A stretch of DNA of 42,321 nt from Peribacillus cavernae (GTDB taxonomy: Bacteria > Bacillota > Bacilli > Bacillales > DSM-1321), in contig NZ_RYZZ01000036.1 of NCBI RefSeq assembly GCF_003989135.1, positions 1 to 42,321 of the forward strand, written 5' to 3'. The notes under the pieces are model-generated. The model worked only from the letters and a program-made list of their open reading frames with translations. It was not told the DNA's origin and made no database searches. Below are positions 17,952-26,823 of the stretch, one piece after another (position 1 is the stretch's first letter; each line of letters opens with the position of its first letter). A program made the translations under genes and the position numbers.

Positions 17952-18302
17952 CTACGCAACCCCCAATCTTTGTAAAGCGTTTTCCTCGGAAAGTTCCAGT
18001 TTAATGATCTTAAACAATCCTGACATTTCAAATAACCGCTTCACTGAAGGCGAGATTGCGCAGACTACCATTTCACCATGATTGTGTTTGATCTGTTTAT
18101 AGCGTCCCAGAATCACTCCAAGTCCTGAGCTGTCCATAAAGGAAAGCTCCTCCAGGTTCAATACAATATGCTTGATGCCATCATTTTCAATAGCCGCGCT
18201 CGCGCGATTTTTCAGTTCTTCCGATGCGTGATGATCCAGCTCTCCTTTTAATCGGATGCAAAGAACAGCATTCCTTGCTTCCATATCAATGACAAGACTC
18301 AC
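17952..18302 (-). CDS. spoIIAA: Anti-sigma F factor antagonist SpoIIAA
   Basis: This STAS-domain protein, when unphosphorylated, releases SigF from SpoIIAB. SpoIIE dephosphorylates it in the forespore. The phosphoacceptor serine is S58 in FMDSSGLGV. The 116-residue length matches B. subtilis (117). The start is GTG at 18302 with AAGGAGG 7 bases upstream. This start codon lies in one arm of a perfect 11-bp inverted repeat that flanks the ribosome binding site. Confidence 0.97.
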   Translation of the reverse strand: MSLVIDMEARNAVLCIRLKGELDHHASEELKNRASAAIENDGIKHIVLNLEELSFMDSSGLGVILGRYKQIKHNHGEMVVCAISPSVKRLFEMSGLFKIIKLELSEENALQRLGVA

Positions 18303-18335
18303 TATATAGCCTCCTTATCTGCCGTATAGTGAGTC
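18296..18335. repeat. Inverted repeat flanking the spoIIAA ribosome binding site
   Basis: GACTCACTATA (18296-18306) and TATAGTGAGTC (18325-18335) are perfect complements with 18 bases between. The loop holds AAGGAGG, and one arm holds the GTG start codon. The other arm abuts the sigma-H -10 box, so the expected transcript would begin inside it. A DNA operator is as plausible as an RNA hairpin. Confidence 0.7.
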
Positions 18336-18365
18336 AAATTCTATTTTTGTGATGCGATTTCCTTC
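18336..18365 (-). promoter_or_regulatory. Sigma-H promoter of the spoIIA operon
   Basis: On the minus strand, -35 GAAGGAAAT (18357-18365) and -10 ATAGAATTT (18336-18344) are 12 bases apart. Both match the sigma-H consensus (RNAGGAWWW, 11-12, RNNGAATWW). The spoIIA operon is a classic sigma-H and Spo0A target. No convincing Spo0A box was pinned down by eye. Confidence 0.85.
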
Positions 18366-18431
18366 TTGGTGACAAAACTAGTGCCGATTCGCCGAAAGTA
18401 GTTGCTATTTGCTTTTTTTTGACAGAAGGAA

Positions 18432-19598
18432 TTATTTTGATTGGGTAATCTTTCCAAATGCGCGTTTATACATTTCCCACCAGCTGGCCTTCTCCATGTC
18501 ATCCTTTGCAACAATCGGTGAATCGACCACGGTCTTTCCATCCTTGATAACCTTTAACATTCCGATCTTATCGCCCTGCTTTATCGGGGCTTTCAGATTT
18601 TGGTGCATGCTGATTTTTTGGGTAAAATCTTTGGAGCTGCCGCTTTTTTTCGTCAGGACGGAAATCGGTTCGCTGGTTACACCGATTATCGTTTTTTTGC
18701 TTCCTTTGCTGACTGGAACAGACTTTAACGCGACACCGCGTTTATAAATAGGGTGTGTGGTAAATTGAGAGAAGGCATAATCAAGCATTTTCGTCACCTC
18801 TGCATTTCGCTCTTTAGGAGAAGGCGCTCCCATGACAACTGCAATGACCCTCATGTTCCCTTTTTTCCCGGTAGCGGTGAGACAATATTTTGCCTCGTTT
18901 GTAAAACCGGTTTTCAGTCCATCTACGCCTGGATAAAATTTAACCAGTCTGTTTGTATTAACAAGCCAGAACTTTTTGTCGGTATCTTCACGCAAATAAG
19001 CCTCGTAGGTGCCTGTAAATTTGGTGATCATATCGTATTTGAGCAGCTCTTTTGCCATGATGGCCATATCATGGGAAGTGCTGTAATGATCTTCGACAGG
19101 CAAACCGGTTGCATTTTGGAATTTCGTATGTTTCAAGCCAAGTTCCGCGGCTTTCTCGTTCATCTTCTTCACAAATTCCTCTTCAGAGCCAGCCAGTCGT
19201 TCGGCCATCGCCACAGACGCATCGTTTCCGGAACCGATTGCGATACCTTGAAGCATGTGTTCAACGGTCATTTCTTCCCCCGCCTCAAGAAAGATTTGCG
19301 AGCCGCCCATCGACGCAGCATATTCGCTTGTGCGGATTTTCTCCTTGAGTGTAAGCTCACCTTTGTCAAGGGAATCCATGATCAAAACCATGGTCATGAT
19401 CTTTGTCATGCTTGCAGGAGGGAGTTTTTCATTTGAGTTTTTTTCATACAAAACAGCTCCCGTATCTCTTTCTATCAAGATGGCCGATTTCGAATTATCA
19501 GCCAAATTGACACCCTTTTCCCCTTCAGCATAAGCATTTGGAACAACTACACTTGCTGCTAACAATAACGCAAAGCAAAGAAACAGAAATCGCTTCAT
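18432..19598 (-). CDS. dacF: D-alanyl-D-alanine carboxypeptidase DacF
   Basis: This forespore-expressed penicillin-binding protein, with DacB, regulates cortex cross-linking. The 388-residue protein has a signal peptide ending at AYA (about residue 24), S63-xx-K66 in ASMTK, S123-G-N125, K229-T-G, and a C-terminal amphipathic anchor (about 365-388). ATG 19598 has AGGAGG 7-8 bases upstream. The upstream ATG at 19655 is poorer and would bury the signal. dacF next to spoIIAA is the B. subtilis arrangement, where transcription from the sigma-F/sigma-G promoter of dacF can continue into spoIIA. Confidence 0.94.
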   Translation of the reverse strand: MKRFLFLCFALLLAASVVVPNAYAEGEKGVNLADNSKSAILIERDTGAVLYEKNSNEKLPPASMTKIMTMVLIMDSLDKGELTLKEKIRTSEYAASMGGSQIFLEAGEEMTVEHMLQGIAIGSGNDASVAMAERLAGSEEEFVKKMNEKAAELGLKHTKFQNATGLPVEDHYSTSHDMAIMAKELLKYDMITKFTGTYEAYLREDTDKKFWLVNTNRLVKFYPGVDGLKTGFTNEAKYCLTATGKKGNMRVIAVVMGAPSPKERNAEVTKMLDYAFSQFTTHPIYKRGVALKSVPVSKGSKKTIIGVTSEPISVLTKKSGSSKDFTQKISMHQNLKAPIKQGDKIGMLKVIKDGKTVVDSPIVAKDDMEKASWWEMYKRAFGKITQSK

Positions 19599-19834
19599 TC
19601 CCAAACCCCTCCTAATCTTAATAACGCACCTGGTAATCATAATTACCGATAACATTGAAAATGTTGTACTTTCTTATCTTTTCAAATGCCGAAAGTTTTA
19701 CTATATTGCTACAGCATTTCCAACCAAACCATATTTATACAGATATGTTTTTAAAAAAAGAAGAATAAAAAGAAATATTTTTAATGCTGACAAAAAATGT
19801 AATAAAACGGAGGTTCATGGAATCAAAGGATACG

Positions 19835-19882
19835 AAAAAAAAGCCGATCCAAAGGATTTTCATCCTGATGGACCAGCTTTTT
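19835..19882 (-). terminator. Terminator-like hairpin upstream of dacF
   Basis: On the minus strand AAAAAGCTGGTCCATCAGGAT pairs, with bulges, with ATCCTttGGATCgGCTTTTTT and ends in eight T residues. It would insulate dacF from the pdp operon and the repeat array between them. Confidence 0.7.
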
Positions 19883-19983
19883 CATTGTCGAAAAATCACA
19901 AATAAGTGAAAACTGACACAGAAATTATGGAGGGTTCTTCTTTGCATTGACTTTGGTACGAAACAACTCTCAGCTAGCATTCA

Positions 19984-20430
19984 GATTTATGAGCCATTAC
20001 CGATATTTATGAGCGTTACTCTGATTTTAAGAGCGATGGATGACTTTTATGAGCTTTAGCTGTAAAAGAGGAGCCTTTCATGGATTCTTTGCTATCATCT
20101 CGACTGCTTAGCGGCTCCTTTTTGCACTTATGAGCCCATTAGTCGAACCTTAAGAGCTTTTATTCCGATTTATGAGCCATTACCGATATTTATGAGTGTT
20201 ACTCTGATTTTAAGAGCGATGGCTGATTTTTATGAGCTTTAGCTGTAAAAGAGGAGCCTTTCATGGATTCTATTACTATCATCTCGACTGCTTAGCGGCT
20301 CCTTTTTGCAACATGAGCCATTAGTCGAACTTTAAGAGCTATGATTCAGATTTGTGAGCCATTACCGATATTTATGAGCGTTACTCTGATTTTAAGAGCG
20401 ATGGATGACTTTTATGAGCGTTGGCTAAAA
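19984..20430. repeat. Higher-order tandem repeat: 183-bp units made of 20-bp GAGC monomers
   Basis: Two complete units (from 19984 and 20167, periods 183 and 182) and a third partial unit (from 20349) repeat almost exactly. Inside them GAGC (once GAGT) recurs at 19991, 20011, 20031, 20051, 20071, then 20132, 20154, 20174, 20194, 20214, 20234, 20254, then 20315, 20336, 20356, 20376, 20396 and 20416. Nearly all steps are exactly 20 bases. The usual context is TTTATGAGC or TTTAAGAGC. Each 61-base gap holds a hairpin, AGGAGCC...GGCTCCTTTTT. The array has no ORF, and it fills the gap between dacF and pdp. Confidence 0.9.
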
Positions 20431-20458
20431 GATCAATAACCTTCCATTTCCTAAGCTC

Positions 20459-20500
20459 TCGGACAGCGGCCCCCTAAACATGCAGGGAGCAACTGTCCGA
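20459..20500 (-). terminator. Two-tier hairpin just after pdp
   Basis: TCGGACAG (20459-20466) pairs perfectly with CTGTCCGA (20493-20500), and inside it GGCCCCCT pairs largely with AGGGAGC. It begins 8 bases past the pdp stop codon. There is no clear T run on the minus strand, so it may be a 3' stabilising structure instead of a simple terminator. Confidence 0.55.
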
Positions 20501-20508
20501 AGCATTCA

Positions 20509-21813
20509 TTACTTAGTGATTTCTTTATAAACCAGGGTTGGCTTTTCGACTTTGTCTATGGAGATTTTAATGTTTGCATATAGCTTTTCTTTCACTTCGG
20601 CGACATTTTCAAAATGGCTGTGAATCGTGACAAGCGATTCACCTTTTTTCACTTGATCGCCAATTTTTTTGCGCAGCACAAGACCTACGCTTAAGTCGAT
20701 GACGGAATCCTTTGTTGCGCGGCCTGCTCCGAGCAGCATTGCCGCGGTCCCGATTTCATCGGCTACGATTTCAGACACATAACCTTCTGCCTTCGCTTCG
20801 AGCTCGAATGAATATTGGGCCTGCGGAAGTTTCGCTGGTTCATCAACAACAGAAGCGTCTCCACCCTGTGCCTCGAGAAACACCTTGAAAGCATGGAGGG
20901 CAGACCCGTCTTTTATCGCATTCTCAAGCAATCCACGAGCCTCCTTGAGTGTGTCCGCCTTTTTAGCGAGATACACCATATGGCTTCCAAGCGTAAGCGA
21001 AAGCTCGGTTAAATCTTCAGGGCCTTCTCCTTTCAGCGTGTCGATGGCTTCCTTCACTTCCAGTGCATTTCCGATCGCAAAGCCAAGCGGCTGGCTCATA
21101 TCCGAGATGACAGCCATCGTATTTCGGCCGACATTGTTGCCGATGTCCACCATCGCCCTCGCCAGGTCCTCTGAATCTGCAAGGGTTTTCATGAAAGCTC
21201 CTGCACCCGTTTTAACATCAAGCACGATTGCATCTGCACCGGCGGCAATCTTTTTGCTCATGATTGAGCTTGCAATCATGGCAATGCTATTAACAGTCGC
21301 TGTTACGTCGCGCAGCGCATAAAGCTTTTTATCGGCAGGCGTCAAGTTTCCGCTCTGGCCGATGACTGCAAGTTTATTTTTATTAACTAACTCAATGAAT
21401 TGTTCACTTTCAATTTCAGCGTGAAATCCGGCCACTGATTCCAATTTATCAATCGTTCCCCCGGTATGGCCAAGGCCGCGGCCAGACATCTTTGCCACTG
21501 GGACACCGACTGCCGCCACAAGAGGACCGAGCACGAGAGTAGTCGTGTCACCAACGCCGCCTGTACTGTGTTTATCGACTTTAATGCCTTCAATCCCGGA
21601 AAGGTCAATTTGATCACCGGAGTTAACCATTGCCATCGTTAGATCCGCACGTTCCTGTTCCGTCATCCCCTGAAAATAAATTGCCATCGATAGTGCACTC
21701 ATTTGATAATCAGGAATCGAGCCGTTTGTAAATCCGCTAATAATATATTGAATTTCATCAGTTGTTAATGCCAGGCCGTCCCGTTTTTTCTCGATTAAAT
21801 CTACCATTCTCAT
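20509..21813 (-). CDS. pdp: Pyrimidine-nucleoside phosphorylase
   Basis: The enzyme splits uridine, thymidine and deoxyuridine with phosphate to release the base and a pentose-1-phosphate. The 434-residue family III phosphorylase carries the signature [18 protein letters not shown] (about residues 108-125) and the phosphate-binding [13 protein letters not shown] (about 81-93). It is the last gene of drm-punA-pdp, whose products feed ribose-1-phosphate to Drm. In B. subtilis pdp lies in the separate dra-nupC-pdp operon, so this grouping differs from that model. Start ATG 21813. Confidence 0.95.
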   Translation of the reverse strand: MRMVDLIEKKRDGLALTTDEIQYIISGFTNGSIPDYQMSALSMAIYFQGMTEQERADLTMAMVNSGDQIDLSGIEGIKVDKHSTGGVGDTTTLVLGPLVAAVGVPVAKMSGRGLGHTGGTIDKLESVAGFHAEIESEQFIELVNKNKLAVIGQSGNLTPADKKLYALRDVTATVNSIAMIASSIMSKKIAAGADAIVLDVKTGAGAFMKTLADSEDLARAMVDIGNNVGRNTMAVISDMSQPLGFAIGNALEVKEAIDTLKGEGPEDLTELSLTLGSHMVYLAKKADTLKEARGLLENAIKDGSALHAFKVFLEAQGGDASVVDEPAKLPQAQYSFELEAKAEGYVSEIVADEIGTAAMLLGAGRATKDSVIDLSVGLVLRKKIGDQVKKGESLVTIHSHFENVAEVKEKLYANIKISIDKVEKPTLVYKEITK

Positions 21814-21859
21814 TTCGATTCACCACTCTTTAAGGTTTTGAATAGAGGATTGTTTGCTT

Positions 21860-22672
21860 TTATATTGCTTTAACGATTTCTTTAATTAAGCTTAGAAAAC
21901 TACTTTTCACCTTTTCAGTTGTTTCGATTACTTCTTCATGGGAAAGCGGCTGATCAAGAATTCCGGCTGCCATGTTTGTGATGCAGGAAATTCCGAGAAC
22001 CTTCATGCTACAGTGCCTGGCAACAATCACTTCCGGAACGGTGGACATCCCGACGGCATCGCCGCCAAGCACTCGTGCAAGCTTGACTTCTGCAGGTGTT
22101 TCATAAGTCGGACCGGAGTTCCCGACATAAACGCCTTCTTTCAAGCCAATGTTCAGCTTTCCGGCGATAGCTTTGGCAACAGTCTGCAACTCTCTGCTAT
22201 AGGCTTCTGACATATCGGGGAAACGGGGACCGAAACGCTTATCATTCGCACCGATCAGCGGATTTGTCCCCGTATTATTGATATGATCGGTTATCAGCAT
22301 TAAATCGCCCGCTTGAAAGCTTTCATTGACACCCCCGGCTGCGTTCGTGACAATCAACGTTCCGACACCTAAAAGTTTCATAACACGGACCGGAATCGTC
22401 ACTTTATCCATCGAGTAACCTTCATAGAAATGGAATCTCCCCTGCATGGCCACCACTTTCTTGCCGCTTAACGAACCTAGCACCAACTGGCCGGCGTGGC
22501 CTTCCACAGTCGAGACTGGGAATTCAGGGATATCCTGATAAGGGATTTTTACAGGATTTTCGATTTCATCAGCAAGCACCCCGAGGCCTGATCCTAGAAT
22601 TAATCCGATTTCCGGTCTTCCGTTAAGCTTTTCCTCAATAAATCCGGCTGCTTTTTCTAGTTTTTCAAACAT
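21860..22672 (-). CDS. punA: Purine-nucleoside phosphorylase (trimeric, PNP I)
   Basis: The enzyme phosphorolyses guanosine, inosine and their deoxy forms. The 270-residue protein shows GSGLGVLADEI (about residues 28-38, phosphate loop), NAAGGVNESFQAGDLMLITD (about 114-133), and GPTYETPAEV followed by GGDAVGMSTVPEVIVARH, the trimeric PNP signature. It is equivalent to pupG of B. subtilis, also adjacent to drm. It begins 14 bases after the drm stop and is probably co-transcribed with it. Confidence 0.95.
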   Translation of the reverse strand: MFEKLEKAAGFIEEKLNGRPEIGLILGSGLGVLADEIENPVKIPYQDIPEFPVSTVEGHAGQLVLGSLSGKKVVAMQGRFHFYEGYSMDKVTIPVRVMKLLGVGTLIVTNAAGGVNESFQAGDLMLITDHINNTGTNPLIGANDKRFGPRFPDMSEAYSRELQTVAKAIAGKLNIGLKEGVYVGNSGPTYETPAEVKLARVLGGDAVGMSTVPEVIVARHCSMKVLGISCITNMAAGILDQPLSHEEVIETTEKVKSSFLSLIKEIVKAI

Positions 22673-22686
22673 GTCAATAGCTCTCC

Positions 22687-23874
22687 TTATTTAATATCTC
22701 CTAAAAAGTTTTTGCCAAAAGAAGGCATTTTTACATGAAAATTAGCAGCCACGGCAGCGCCGATATCAGCGAAAGTATCCCGTACCGGAAGCTCTTTTCC
22801 AGTTTCAAAACGCTTGGAATAGACAAGCAGCGGCACATATTCACGAGTATGGTCTGTACCGTGGTGGACAGGGTCGTTTCCGTGGTCTGCTGTTATGATC
22901 AACAAATCATCCTCTGTCAACTTTTCAAGCACTTCCGGCATGCGGGCATCAAATTCCTCCAGTGCCCTGCCATAGCCTTCCGGATCACGGCGATGCCCGT
23001 ACAAAGCATCGAAATCAACAAGATTAAGGAAGCTTAAACCGGTAAAGTCGATCTCGATCGTTTCCAGCAATTTGTCCATGCCATCCATATTGGATACCGT
23101 CCGTAATGATTTGGTCACTCCCTCACCATCAAAAATATCGGCGATCTTTCCGATGGCCAGTACGTCAAACCCACCATCCTTTAATTCACTCATAACGGTT
23201 CTGTCAAATGGCTTTAAAGCGTAATCGTGGCGGTTTGGCGTTCTTTTGAAGCCTCCCGGTTCTCCAACAAACGGACGGGCTATCACACGGCCAACCTTAA
23301 ATTCATCAGCCATCGTAATCTCCCGTGCCACTTCACAAATTTTATATAACTCCTCCAAAGAGATGACCTCTTCATGTGCAGCAATCTGAAGCACGGAGTC
23401 AGCGGAGGTATAGACGATCAAGGCGCCTGTTTTCATATGCGTTTCGCCAAGCTCCTCGATAATCTCCGTTCCGCTTGCCGGTTTGTTGCCAATGATGCTG
23501 CGGCCTGTTTTAGCTTGAAGTTCCTGGATTAATAGCTCCGGAAAGCCATCCGGAAATACCCGGAACGGAGTGCTGATGTTCAAGCCCATGATTTCCCAGT
23601 GCCCTGTCATCGTATCCTTGCCCTTTGAAGCTTCTTTCATTTTTGTATAATAGGCGTTCGGTTGATCAGCCTTTTCGATGCCTTTCACTTCATGGATATT
23701 ACTTAGCCCCAATTTTCCAAGCGTGGGCATGTTTAATCCATTCATTTTTTCCGCGATATGTCCAAGTGTGTCGGCTCCCTCGTCACCAAATAGTTCGGCA
23801 TCGGGCGCTTCCCCTATTCCGACAGAGTCCATCACAAGCAAAAAGACCCGTTTAAAATCAGATTTTTTCATCAC
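22687..23874 (-). CDS. drm: Phosphopentomutase
   Basis: The enzyme (also called DeoB) converts ribose-1-phosphate or deoxyribose-1-phosphate to the 5-phosphate, linking nucleoside breakdown to central carbon metabolism. The roughly 395-residue alkaline-phosphatase superfamily protein has [14 protein letters not shown] with the metal-binding aspartate, the TMTGHWE loop with the phosphorylated threonine, and the metal site [23 protein letters not shown] at 23874 (7 bases from AGGAGG) and an ATG at 23871 are both possible starts. First gene of the drm-punA-pdp operon; a palindrome lies upstream at 23976-23995. Confidence 0.95.
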   Translation of the reverse strand: MMKKSDFKRVFLLVMDSVGIGEAPDAELFGDEGADTLGHIAEKMNGLNMPTLGKLGLSNIHEVKGIEKADQPNAYYTKMKEASKGKDTMTGHWEIMGLNISTPFRVFPDGFPELLIQELQAKTGRSIIGNKPASGTEIIEELGETHMKTGALIVYTSADSVLQIAAHEEVISLEELYKICEVAREITMADEFKVGRVIARPFVGEPGGFKRTPNRHDYALKPFDRTVMSELKDGGFDVLAIGKIADIFDGEGVTKSLRTVSNMDGMDKLLETIEIDFTGLSFLNLVDFDALYGHRRDPEGYGRALEEFDARMPEVLEKLTEDDLLIITADHGNDPVHHGTDHTREYVPLLVYSKRFETGKELPVRDTFADIGAAVAANFHVKMPSFGKNFLGDIK

Positions 23875-23975
23875 ACTTTTCCCTCCTATGATAATGAAAA
23901 CTCTGTAAAGCTCTATAATATTTCATTTTACCCTCAAAATAACCAAATAATCTTTACTCTCATGTAGCCACTTTT

Positions 23976-23995
23976 GATGTCAGATGTCTGACATC
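23976..23995. promoter_or_regulatory. Palindromic candidate operator upstream of drm
   Basis: GATGTCAGA-tg-TCTGACATC is a perfect 9-bp inverted repeat with a 2-base centre, about 100 bases upstream of drm. The shape is typical of a site for a dimeric repressor (GntR-type regulators use similar palindromes). No matching regulator gene lies in the window, so the link to the nucleoside operon is inferred from position only. Confidence 0.5.
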
Positions 23996-24051
23996 TATAT
24001 TGTAAACGATTTATTTCCATGATGACAAATATTAATTGCATTTCTGTTGAT

Positions 24052-24113
24052 AAAAAAGCTGACTAAAATAAGCCAACCCTATGCGGATTCGGCCTTTTAA
24101 GTTCAGTCAGCTT
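24052..24113 (-). terminator. Terminator after xerD
   Basis: AAGCTGACT (24056-24064) pairs with AGTCAGCTT (24105-24113), with a smaller GGCC/GGCT pairing inside. On the minus strand the stem is followed by TTTTTT. Confidence 0.75.
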
Positions 24114-24135
24114 CTAATCTGGGAATCTAGTATAA

Positions 24136-25035
24136 TCAGGCGCGCGGATGAAACTTGGAATAGACATCTTTTAAACGGACGTTGGTTACGTGCGTATAGA
24201 TTTGTGTTGTGGAGATGTCGGCGTGGCCCAGCATTTCCTGTACAGCCCGAAGGTCCGCTCCGTTCATTAATAGATGTGTAGCAAACGAGTGCCTTAATGT
24301 ATGCGGGGTAAGCTCTTTTTCGATATTTGCTTCTTTTGCAAGCTTTTTGAGGATTTTCCAAAAGCCTTGGCGAGTCAGCCGGTTTCCATGATGGTTCAAA
24401 AAAAGCGACTCTGTCTTGTTCTTACTGGTAGCAAATTTCCTCCGGCCCCGATTCAAATATTGTTCAATCGCAGCGAGTGCTGTTTTTCCAATAGGAATGA
24501 TCCGTTCCTTGCTCCCTTTTCCGAGACAGCGGACAAATCCCATCGTCGCATGGATGTCGCTCACATCCAGGTTAATCAGCTCACTCACACGCATGCCCGT
24601 TGCATAAAGCAGCTCAAGCATCGCTTTATCCCGAAGGCCATATCCATCATTCGATTTGGGAGCTTCAAGCAAGGCCTCGACTTCCTCCAGACTTAGCACC
24701 TTCGGCAGACTCCTCTCTGCCTGGGGTGTTTCAATATGTACCGATGGGTCCTGGTCACATACCTTTTCGCGGATCAGGAATTGATGAAAGGACCGGATCG
24801 ATGCGATATGCCGCGCTAGCGTTTTTGAGGATTTCCCCTGATCTTTTAAATGAGATAAAAAATGGATGATGCTGACTCTCCGGGCTTTATTCCAGTCGGA
24901 CAGCTGCTCCACATTCTTCAAATAAGCCATATAAGATTTCAAATCCCGCTCATAGGAAATAAGCGTATTTTTCGCTAATCCTTTTTCCACTGTTAAAAAA
25001 TGAATAAAGTCTCTTAGTCGGTCTTCCATTTGCAT
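24136..25035 (-). CDS. xerD: Site-specific tyrosine recombinase XerD
   Basis: With its partner recombinase it resolves chromosome dimers at dif during cell division. The 299-residue protein has the N-terminal SAM-like core-binding domain (about 1-95) and the catalytic domain with R149 (ATGMRVSEL), K173, H245-xx-R248 (HTLRH), H271 (LGHAD) and the nucleophile Y280. It corresponds to RipX of B. subtilis by position between drm and fur. Its ATG overlaps the yqzK stop codon (TAATG), indicating coupling. It is a housekeeping recombinase, not a sign of an integrated element. Confidence 0.96.
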   Translation of the reverse strand: MQMEDRLRDFIHFLTVEKGLAKNTLISYERDLKSYMAYLKNVEQLSDWNKARRVSIIHFLSHLKDQGKSSKTLARHIASIRSFHQFLIREKVCDQDPSVHIETPQAERSLPKVLSLEEVEALLEAPKSNDGYGLRDKAMLELLYATGMRVSELINLDVSDIHATMGFVRCLGKGSKERIIPIGKTALAAIEQYLNRGRRKFATSKNKTESLFLNHHGNRLTRQGFWKILKKLAKEANIEKELTPHTLRHSFATHLLMNGADLRAVQEMLGHADISTTQIYTHVTNVRLKDVYSKFHPRA

Positions 25036-25262
25036 TACTCCCCGTTTAAATACAAAAGCATTAACCGGTCAAACCAGGAATCATTAGGAGACTCCACAGC
25101 TTTTGTAACCTTGATTGCCGCTCCCTTTGGTTCGTCATAACGATGATAACTCTCATACTCCTGATTTAACCATATCATTCCGAAATAAAAAAGAACAGTA
25201 AAGCTCACAAATAGAATGAAAACTTTTCCTGTATGCAAAACAAGCCTAATTGATGGTTTCAT
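25035..25262 (-). CDS. yqzK: YqzK family (DUF4227) membrane protein
   Basis: This is a 75-residue protein with one membrane segment (about residues 13-33) and an extracytoplasmic tail. The position between fur and xerD and the [19 protein letters not shown]-terminus match B. subtilis YqzK. Function is unknown. It overlaps xerD by one base, so the two are one transcript. Confidence 0.85.
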   Translation of the reverse strand: MKPSIRLVLHTGKVFILFVSFTVLFYFGMIWLNQEYESYHRYDEPKGAAIKVTKAVESPNDSWFDRLMLLYLNGE

Positions 25263-25418
25263 GTCTTTCCCTCCGTTTTACACCTTGCTCCAAGAAAAGC
25301 GCAAGGATCACTCTTCTGCCTATTTCAATCTATGCCAGACAGGACAAGTTTTATACATAATAACGAAGAGAAAGGTTAATATTATAAGATTGACCATCAA
25401 AGCTATATATACAACGAT

Positions 25419-25446
25419 AAAAAAACCTCTTCCAACATGGAAAAGG
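25419..25446 (-). terminator. Terminator after fur
   Basis: On the minus strand CCTTTTCC and GGAAGAGG form an 8-bp stem with a 5-base loop and are followed by seven T residues, directly past the fur stop codon. Confidence 0.82.
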
Positions 25447-25454
25447 CAGTGTCA

Positions 25455-25913
25455 TCACTCAGTTTCATCCTTTAATTTATCATGGCATCTATGGCAAATG
25501 CCATGGAAGGTTAATCTATGGTCTTTTATTTTAAAATTCCAGTCCCGTTCCACGATAGCCTCCACGTCTTCAAGCAAGTCATCCTGGATTTCATCCACCG
25601 CGCCGCATTCAATGCACACAAGGTGGTGGTGAAAGTGGGCCGCGCCTTCCTGCCTTAAATCATAGCGGGAAACTCCATCACCGAAATTAATTTTGTCTAC
25701 TATCTTCAATTCGGTAAGCAATTCCAGCGTACGATATACAGTTGCCAAACCTATTTCCGGCGACTTTTCTTTGACAAGGAGGTAAACGTCTTCGGCGCTT
25801 AAATGATCCTCTTCATGTTCAAGTAATACGCGGACGGTTGCCTCACGCTGAGGTGTAAGTTTATAGCTTGACGAGTGCAACTGCTTTTTTATTCTATCAA
25901 TTCTGGTTTCCAT
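25455..25913 (-). CDS. fur: Ferric uptake regulator Fur
   Basis: Fur represses iron-acquisition genes when bound to Fe(II). The 152-residue protein has an N-terminal winged helix (recognition region GLATVYRTLELL) and a C-terminal dimerisation and metal domain with H93, H95-H97, and the structural zinc cysteines C100, C103, C140 and C143. It is nearly identical to B. subtilis Fur, which separates it from the paralogues PerR and Zur. ATG 25913 follows GGGAGGGAAAAGGG. The upstream ATG at 25979 lacks support. Confidence 0.96.
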   Translation of the reverse strand: METRIDRIKKQLHSSSYKLTPQREATVRVLLEHEEDHLSAEDVYLLVKEKSPEIGLATVYRTLELLTELKIVDKINFGDGVSRYDLRQEGAAHFHHHLVCIECGAVDEIQDDLLEDVEAIVERDWNFKIKDHRLTFHGICHRCHDKLKDETE

Positions 25914-26025
25914 CCCTTTTCCCTCCCGCGCCGCTATCTTTACTATTATATCAAATGCAGGAAAAGTGTCAAAATACATTTAAAGCAGCGCGGGAAAAAA
26001 ATATTGCGGAGTCAGGGAAGGTTTT

Positions 26026-26673
26026 TTATTTTCCAAGGAAACTTATCACACCCTTCATCAGGGAAGGCGATATATATGCCTCAATCGCCCCGGCTGCTGC
26101 CAGAAAGACGATGGAAAGTGCCAAGGAAAATATATAACGGGAGATGATCGGCTTCAGCGGTTCGCGATCCTGCTTTAAAAACACCCTGCGGATCATTTTC
26201 ATCGACAGCGATACGGAAAGCGCTGCAATGACGATAAAAATGGGAACAATAAAGATATTTTGCGGCAAAATGGATACAAAGGACAGCAAAAAGCCGTTCC
26301 AGCCCATCTGATTCACTAAAAAACCGACTGTAAATCCGACTACCATTCCTTTTAAGAATAGTAGAATCAGAATAACCGGCAGGCCGATGATCGAAATGCC
26401 GAGAATCCATATGAGGCCAATATATTTTACATTATGGGCCACACTCTGTGTGAACATGTCATGATCGGATATAATCTTACCCTGTGAAACCTGTCCAAAA
26501 AATTGGGATAGATAATAAAACAAATCCTCTTTTTGAGTAAAGCTCAAGGAATTCACAAGGATAGCACCAAAAATGACGCCCATTAAAAACAATACGGTTA
26601 TGAATCCATACAATGAGGAATGTTCGCTAATATGGTTTATTGCTGCGTTTTGGATGACAGATCTTTTTTTCAT
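26026..26673 (-). CDS. spoIIM: Stage II sporulation protein M
   Basis: SpoIIM is part of the SpoIID-SpoIIM-SpoIIP machine that remodels septal peptidoglycan during engulfment. The 215-residue protein has five or so membrane helices. ATG 26673 has GGGAGG 7 bases upstream and gives the B. subtilis length (214). A convincing sigma-E promoter stands at 26702-26730, fitting mother-cell expression. It adjoins fur as in B. subtilis. Confidence 0.95.
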   Translation of the reverse strand: MKKRSVIQNAAINHISEHSSLYGFITVLFLMGVIFGAILVNSLSFTQKEDLFYYLSQFFGQVSQGKIISDHDMFTQSVAHNVKYIGLIWILGISIIGLPVILILLFLKGMVVGFTVGFLVNQMGWNGFLLSFVSILPQNIFIVPIFIVIAALSVSLSMKMIRRVFLKQDREPLKPIISRYIFSLALSIVFLAAAGAIEAYISPSLMKGVISFLGK

Positions 26674-26701
26674 CTTATATCCTCCCAATTATCGTTACTA
26701 G

Positions 26702-26730
26702 AGTCTATGTTTGCGAGAGTATTTTATGAC
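26702..26730 (-). promoter_or_regulatory. Sigma-E promoter of spoIIM
   Basis: On the minus strand, -35 GTCATAA (26724-26730), a 14-base spacer and -10 CATAGACT (26702-26709) agree with the sigma-E consensus. It lies 28 bases upstream of the spoIIM start codon. Confidence 0.78.
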
Positions 26731-26823
26731 TGTAAAAAACTTATGTCCCCGATGAAAAAATCATCCTCTTTCATTCAAAATGTGTTATGATTCTCCACAA
26801 ATATTTACTAAGGGGGTAATGAG

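Noticed and set aside
18753..19436. Long plus-strand ORF opposite dacF
   Set aside because: It is a shadow frame of dacF with no ribosome site and a cysteine- and histidine-rich composition typical of antisense reading.
19984..20430. CRISPR array
   Set aside because: The repeat has a 20-bp period with no separate unique spacers, the monomers vary too much, and no cas genes are nearby.
24136..25035. XerD-like recombinase as a sign of an integrated element
   Set aside because: It is flanked by drm, yqzK and fur exactly as the housekeeping xerD of B. subtilis, with no attachment site or phage genes.
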